Shown here piece by piece: positions 60,484-64,000 of a stretch of DNA of 64,000 nucleotides; position 1 is the first letter of the stretch; each line of letters begins with the position of its first letter. A program made the position numbers and the translations under genes. This stretch comes from Acetobacteraceae bacterium (lineage in GTDB: Bacteria; Pseudomonadota; Alphaproteobacteria; Acetobacterales; Acetobacteraceae): NCBI GenBank assembly GCA_003164135.1, contig PLSD01000030.1:1-64000 (forward strand), read 5' to 3'. The notes beneath the pieces were generated by a model. It was not told the origin of the DNA. It saw nothing but the letters and a program-made list of their open reading frames with translations, and searched no databases.

Positions 60484-61935
60484 ATGACTGACGGCAATAT
60501 TCCCGTTTTTGGACGGCGCCGGAACGAGCAGCAGAGCAATCCGCCGGTCGTTAACGGCTTCCCCACTCCTGCAGCGGCGCCGATTGTGGCGCAGTCAGCC
60601 TCGGCCCGCACCACGGCCGATGCGGCGGCCAATGCCACGATTTTGGCTGCTGCGGCCAGCGCCGCCGCCGTCACTACCAGGGCGGACATTGCGGAGCTGC
60701 GCGCGCTCTGCCTTGCCCGCATGGACGCCACCGCAGTTGCCACGCTGCACCCGGACCGGCTGTTGATCGAGGTTGAACGGCTGATCTCCGACCTGGCGAC
60801 GGAACGGCGCGTGCAACTAAACGGCCGTGAGCAGCGTAGCTTGGCCACCGAGTTGGTTGACGACATGCTCGGCCTGGGGCCGCTTGAGCCTTTGCTGCTC
60901 GATGACACGATCAACGACATTATGGTCAACGGGCCCGACCATACCTTTGTGGAGCGCAACGGCAAGCTCGTCCAGGTGCCGGTCCGCTTCCGGGACTGGA
61001 CGCATTTAACGAACATCTGCCAGCGCATCGCGGCCTCGGTCGGCCGGCGTGTCGATGAAGCCAGCCCGATGTGCGACGCGCGCCTGAAAGACGGGTCGCG
61101 TGTTAATATTATTCTGCCGCCATTGGCGATTGACGGTCCTTCGCTCTCTATCCGTAAGTTTTCCAAAAAGCCGATCGATTTCGAGAAGCTGATCGGCTAC
61201 GGCTCGCTCACGCCGCCGATTGCCCGCATTCTGGAAATTGCAGCGCGCACCCGCCTCAACATCATCGTCTCCGGCGGTACGGGCTCGGGTAAAACCACCA
61301 TGATGAACGCCATGAGCCGCTTCATCGATCCGTCGGAACGTATCGTTACGGTAGAAGACGCGGCTGAATTGCAGTTGCAACAGCCGCATATCGTGCGCTT
61401 GGAAACCCGCCCGGCCAGCCTGGAAGGCAAGGGGGAAATTAACGCCCGCGACCTCGTGCGTAACGCCCTGCGTATGCGGCCCGACCGTATCATCATCGGT
61501 GAGGTCCGCGGCGCCGAGGCATTCGACATGTTGCAGGCCATGAACACCGGCCATGATGGTTCAATGTCCACCATTCACGCCAACAACACGCGCGACGCGC
61601 TCGCCCGTATCGAGAACATGGTGCAGATGTCGAGCATGGGCCTCTCACCGAAGGCCATTCGGACCCAGGTGGTGGCGGCCGTTAATATCATCGTGCAGGT
61701 GGAGCGCCAACGCGATGGCGGCCGGCGTGTCACCCAGGTGACCGAGATTGCCGGCATTGAGGGCGAGACCCAGCTGCTGAACGACATCTTCAAGTTTGAA
61801 GTCACGGGTGAAACCGCAACAGGAAAACTTACAGGCCGTTATGAGGTCAGCCGCATCCGCTCGGCCTTTCACGAGCGGCTGCAATATTATGGTCTGGACC
61901 GGTCCTGGATGGCTGCTTTGGACGATATCGGATGA
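60484..61935 (+). CDS. cpaF: Tad pilus assembly ATPase CpaF/TadA
   Basis: About 483 aa from ATG 60484. An Ala-rich N-terminus leads into a type II/IV secretion ATPase: Walker A SGGTGSGKTTMMNAM, Asp box VTVEDAAELQL, Walker B RIIIGEVRGAEAFDML and His box DGSMSTIHANNT. It powers pilin polymerisation. Its start lies 4 nt after the cpaE stop. Confidence 0.95.
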   Translation: MTDGNIPVFGRRRNEQQSNPPVVNGFPTPAAAPIVAQSASARTTADAAANATILAAAASAAAVTTRADIAELRALCLARMDATAVATLHPDRLLIEVERLISDLATERRVQLNGREQRSLATELVDDMLGLGPLEPLLLDDTINDIMVNGPDHTFVERNGKLVQVPVRFRDWTHLTNICQRIAASVGRRVDEASPMCDARLKDGSRVNIILPPLAIDGPSLSIRKFSKKPIDFEKLIGYGSLTPPIARILEIAARTRLNIIVSGGTGSGKTTMMNAMSRFIDPSERIVTVEDAAELQLQQPHIVRLETRPASLEGKGEINARDLVRNALRMRPDRIIIGEVRGAEAFDMLQAMNTGHDGSMSTIHANNTRDALARIENMVQMSSMGLSPKAIRTQVVAAVNIIVQVERQRDGGRRVTQVTEIAGIEGETQLLNDIFKFEVTGETATGKLTGRYEVSRIRSAFHERLQYYGLDRSWMAALDDIG

Positions 61936-62921
61936 TCGTCAGAGAGCTTATTGTCCTTTTTGTCGTTCTTGTTGTCCTGCTGGCTCTGTGTGGCGTCGTT
62001 CTGATTGCAATTCTGCAAGATTACGACCGCCGGCAGAAGCTTGAGGCCCGTATGCAGGATGTTGTTACACCTGCGGACCGGCATCCCAATCCAGTTGAGG
62101 AAGAGCTTTCACTTACCCACAAGGTATCGAAAACCCAGGAGCTAAAGGAAAGAGCCGCCGGGTTCATTGGTGTCGACCTGCGGCAGGCGGAGACCTATCC
62201 GATCAAATGGTGGCTGGTGCCGCCTATGACGTTGGTTTTAACCGTTGTGATAATCTTCCTGGCCTCGCATCCGCTTGGCAGCTATAAAACTGTCCTGTTT
62301 CTGCTTACGTATTTTGGCTCGCCGGTAATCTGGCTGCTGCTGACGAAATTTGTCTTCAATTGGTTCACAAACCGCCGCAACGCCAAACTACTGGAGCAGT
62401 TTCCGGATTCGCTAAGCACCATCGTACGTTGCGTGCGTGTGGGCATTCCCATGGGTGAAGCCCTGCGTATGGTTGCACGCGACGCGCAGGAACCAACCAA
62501 AGCTGAGTTCGAAATTCTCGCGGACAAGGTCTCGATCGGCATTCCGCTCGATATTGCGCTGCGGGAACTTTCGCAGCGGATTAAACTTACTGAATATCAG
62601 TTCTTTGCAACGGCGATTACCCTGCAAGCCCGTTCCGGTGGCGGGATTACGCAGACATTGGAAACACTGGCTGAAGTGATCCGCAAGCGTGTTGGTTTGA
62701 AGGCGCGTGGCTACGCCCTCACCGCGGAAGCACGTACCAGTGCGATGATCCTCTCGGTGCTCCCTTTTGTTGCCGGTGGTGCCATTTTCGTCATGCAGCG
62801 CCCGTATATTGTTCTGCTGTTTACGACCAAGAGCGGAGAATCAATTCTTGGCTTGGCCATTCTGCTGATGGGCATGGGCATGGGCATTATCCAATATATG
62901 ATCAGCAACGTACTGAAATAG
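61932..62921 (+). CDS. tadB: Tad inner-membrane protein TadB
   Basis: A 329-aa T2SF-type membrane protein. Hydrophobic helices lie at the N-terminus and near 90-140 and in the C-terminal ~80 residues. T2SF features: LLEQFPDSLSTIVRCVRVGIPMGEAL and SGGGITQTLETLAEVIRKR. ATGA overlap with cpaF. Confidence 0.93.
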   Translation: MIVRELIVLFVVLVVLLALCGVVLIAILQDYDRRQKLEARMQDVVTPADRHPNPVEEELSLTHKVSKTQELKERAAGFIGVDLRQAETYPIKWWLVPPMTLVLTVVIIFLASHPLGSYKTVLFLLTYFGSPVIWLLLTKFVFNWFTNRRNAKLLEQFPDSLSTIVRCVRVGIPMGEALRMVARDAQEPTKAEFEILADKVSIGIPLDIALRELSQRIKLTEYQFFATAITLQARSGGGITQTLETLAEVIRKRVGLKARGYALTAEARTSAMILSVLPFVAGGAIFVMQRPYIVLLFTTKSGESILGLAILLMGMGMGIIQYMISNVLK

Positions 62922-62930
62922 TTGAATAAT

Positions 62931-63872
62931 ATGTCAACAACCTATGTTTTTGCCCTCATTGTTTTCCTGTTCCTCCTGGTTGTGGCGGCAGGATTTTATC
63001 TGGCAAACGAGCTTGCCCGCTCCGGGCGGCTCGCCAACCGGATCGAATTTGTTAGGTCTGGCGGTGAGGTACAACAGGTAGAGGCGCCCAAGCCGGATGG
63101 CGCGATGCTGCTCCGCTTCCTGTCCGCCTTTGGTATGTTGATTGCCCGCAGCGGGTTGCTCTCCGGTAAAACCCTGGCGGAAATGACCGCAACGCTGGAA
63201 GCTGCGGGCTTCCGGGGCGGGCGCGGACTCGGGCTGTTCATTGGCGCGAAAATTCTTCTGGGGGTTCTTGTCCCGCTGGTAGTGTTCGTTTTGCTGCGAA
63301 ATGTCGGCACCAGCCTGTTGTGGGAAGTGGTTAAGGTTGGCGGTGGGTGTATGGTTGGCCTGCTGCTGCCGGAAACCATAGCCACAAACATCCGCAACAG
63401 GCATCTGACGCAGGTTGAGGCCGGCGTGGCAGATGCGCTCGACATGCTGGTGATCTGCGCCGATGCAGGTCTGGCCCTGGAAGCAGGGCTGGCACGTGTG
63501 GCGCAGGAATTGGATGGCTTGAATCCCGCTCTGGCCAAGGAACTGACCCAAACCTCGCGCGAATTACAGATCGGCTCGGATATGCGTCAGGCCATGGATT
63601 CGCTTGGGCAACGCACTGGCCTGAGTCCGTTGAAGCGATTGGCCACCACACTCACCCAATCCTTGCAATACGGTACGCCGCTTACCGCGGCACTGCGCTC
63701 ACTTTCAGCTGAATTGAGACAGGAAGCCCTGGTCTTATTTGAAGAACGTGCCGGGCGTTTGCCGACGTTGATGACCATCCCGATGATTATATTCATTCTA
63801 CCCTGTGTTTTTCTCATCGTGGCAGGGCCCGCGATCATCAACGTGTTGGCAATGCTGCACGCAAAAAAGTAG
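62931..63872 (+). CDS. tadC: Tad inner-membrane protein TadC
   Basis: About 313 aa from ATG 62931. T2SF domain: EAGVADALDMLVICADAGLALEAGLARVA, SLQYGTPLTAALRSLSAELRQE. Several transmembrane segments. It partners TadB in the inner-membrane platform. No strong ribosome-binding site is seen. Confidence 0.92.
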   Translation: MSTTYVFALIVFLFLLVVAAGFYLANELARSGRLANRIEFVRSGGEVQQVEAPKPDGAMLLRFLSAFGMLIARSGLLSGKTLAEMTATLEAAGFRGGRGLGLFIGAKILLGVLVPLVVFVLLRNVGTSLLWEVVKVGGGCMVGLLLPETIATNIRNRHLTQVEAGVADALDMLVICADAGLALEAGLARVAQELDGLNPALAKELTQTSRELQIGSDMRQAMDSLGQRTGLSPLKRLATTLTQSLQYGTPLTAALRSLSAELRQEALVLFEERAGRLPTLMTIPMIIFILPCVFLIVAGPAIINVLAMLHAKK

Positions 63873-63880
63873 AGTAAACA

Positions 63881-64000
63881 ATGGTAAAATTTTACAGAGC
63901 CGGATTGTTTGAAATGACATCGTTCCGAGGTACGAGATTAAAGCGGCCGGGGGCTATATGGCTGGTTCCGGCATTGCTGCTGGCTTCCTGCGCGCACCAA
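63881..64000 (+). CDS. partial lipoprotein, probable TadD (truncated by window end)
   Basis: Opens with MVKFYRAGLF; a hydrophobic stretch PGAIWLVPALLLASC resembles a lipoprotein signal with Cys at its end. It is next after tadC, where tadD (TPR lipoprotein) is usual. Only ~40 codons are visible. ATG 63914 is a possible later start. Confidence 0.55.
   Translation, partial: MVKFYRAGLFEMTSFRGTRLKRPGAIWLVPALLLASCAHQ

Noticed and set aside
1-64000. CRISPR array, integrase, transposase or phage genes
   Set aside because: No regularly spaced direct repeats and no such proteins were seen on either strand, so transfer of the methylase cassette rests on composition only.

Overview
The window reads as chromosome of a GC-rich alphaproteobacterium, most likely an Acetobacteraceae member (Acidocella/Acidiphilium-like). 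The grounds are inference from family content and gene order: a Hint_2 protein, an IalB-family protein, purC-purS-purQ-purL-bolA-grxD order, an LPS core/lipid A operon, a Tad locus, and no integrase, phage or plasmid genes. Coding is dense, with many 4-nt ATGA/GTGA stop-start overlaps.

Layout. (1) 366-10278, minus strand: one long catabolic operon encoding a Rieske ring-hydroxylating dioxygenase (alpha, beta, ferredoxin), a cis-diol dehydrogenase, a TetR regulator, two overlapping extradiol-dioxygenase-like genes (one keeps the metal ligands, the other has lost all three), a meta-cleavage hydrolase, hydratase, acylating acetaldehyde dehydrogenase, aldolase and an ACMSD-like amidohydrolase. 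Together they could take an aromatic, probably an aromatic carboxylate, to pyruvate and acetyl-CoA. No ferredoxin reductase is present. (2) 10637-17612: a YeiH-type exporter, an MDR oxidoreductase, a YgjP-type metallopeptidase, a YcgN-family protein, and an LPS operon (DUF374 acyltransferase, waaA, lpxK, lpxL-like). (3) 17796-21146: a YqjI-like PadR regulator with an 18-bp palindrome upstream, then an AT-richer three-gene cassette (D12-class DNA adenine methylase, four-helix membrane protein, DGQHR/DndB-like protein). This cassette is the best candidate for an undescribed, possibly defence-related system. (4) 21323-30170: rlmN, ialB-like, DUF445, a small membrane protein, an MBL hydrolase, an ABC exporter, DUF3253, a degenerate EAL protein and a glycosyltransferase. 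(5) 30193-37715: the purine operon with bolA and grxD, interrupted between purQ and purS by an opposite-strand 977-aa Hint protein. (6) 37856-53737: a GGDEF cyclase, ArsR with an old yellow enzyme, a K+ channel, citrate synthase, SixA-like phosphatase, class I ribonucleotide reductase with a candidate NrdR site, an MFS exporter, a PhyH oxygenase, a TrmN6-like methyltransferase, polyprenyl synthase, YajC and a DUF815 ATPase. (7) 53807-54058: tRNA-Asn and tRNA-Leu. (8) 54174-64000: a Tad/Flp pilus locus with three pilins (two nearly identical), cpaA, cpaB, cpaC, a small lipoprotein, cpaE, cpaF, tadB, tadC and the start of a further lipoprotein gene cut by the window end.

Non-coding structure includes two related palindromic elements that begin exactly at stop codons (25619-25792, 38820-38962), a perfect 25-bp inverted repeat (25802-25859), a run of GC hairpins between nrdA and nrdB, several intrinsic terminators, and a structured pilin intergenic region with an RNase-P-RNA-like signature.
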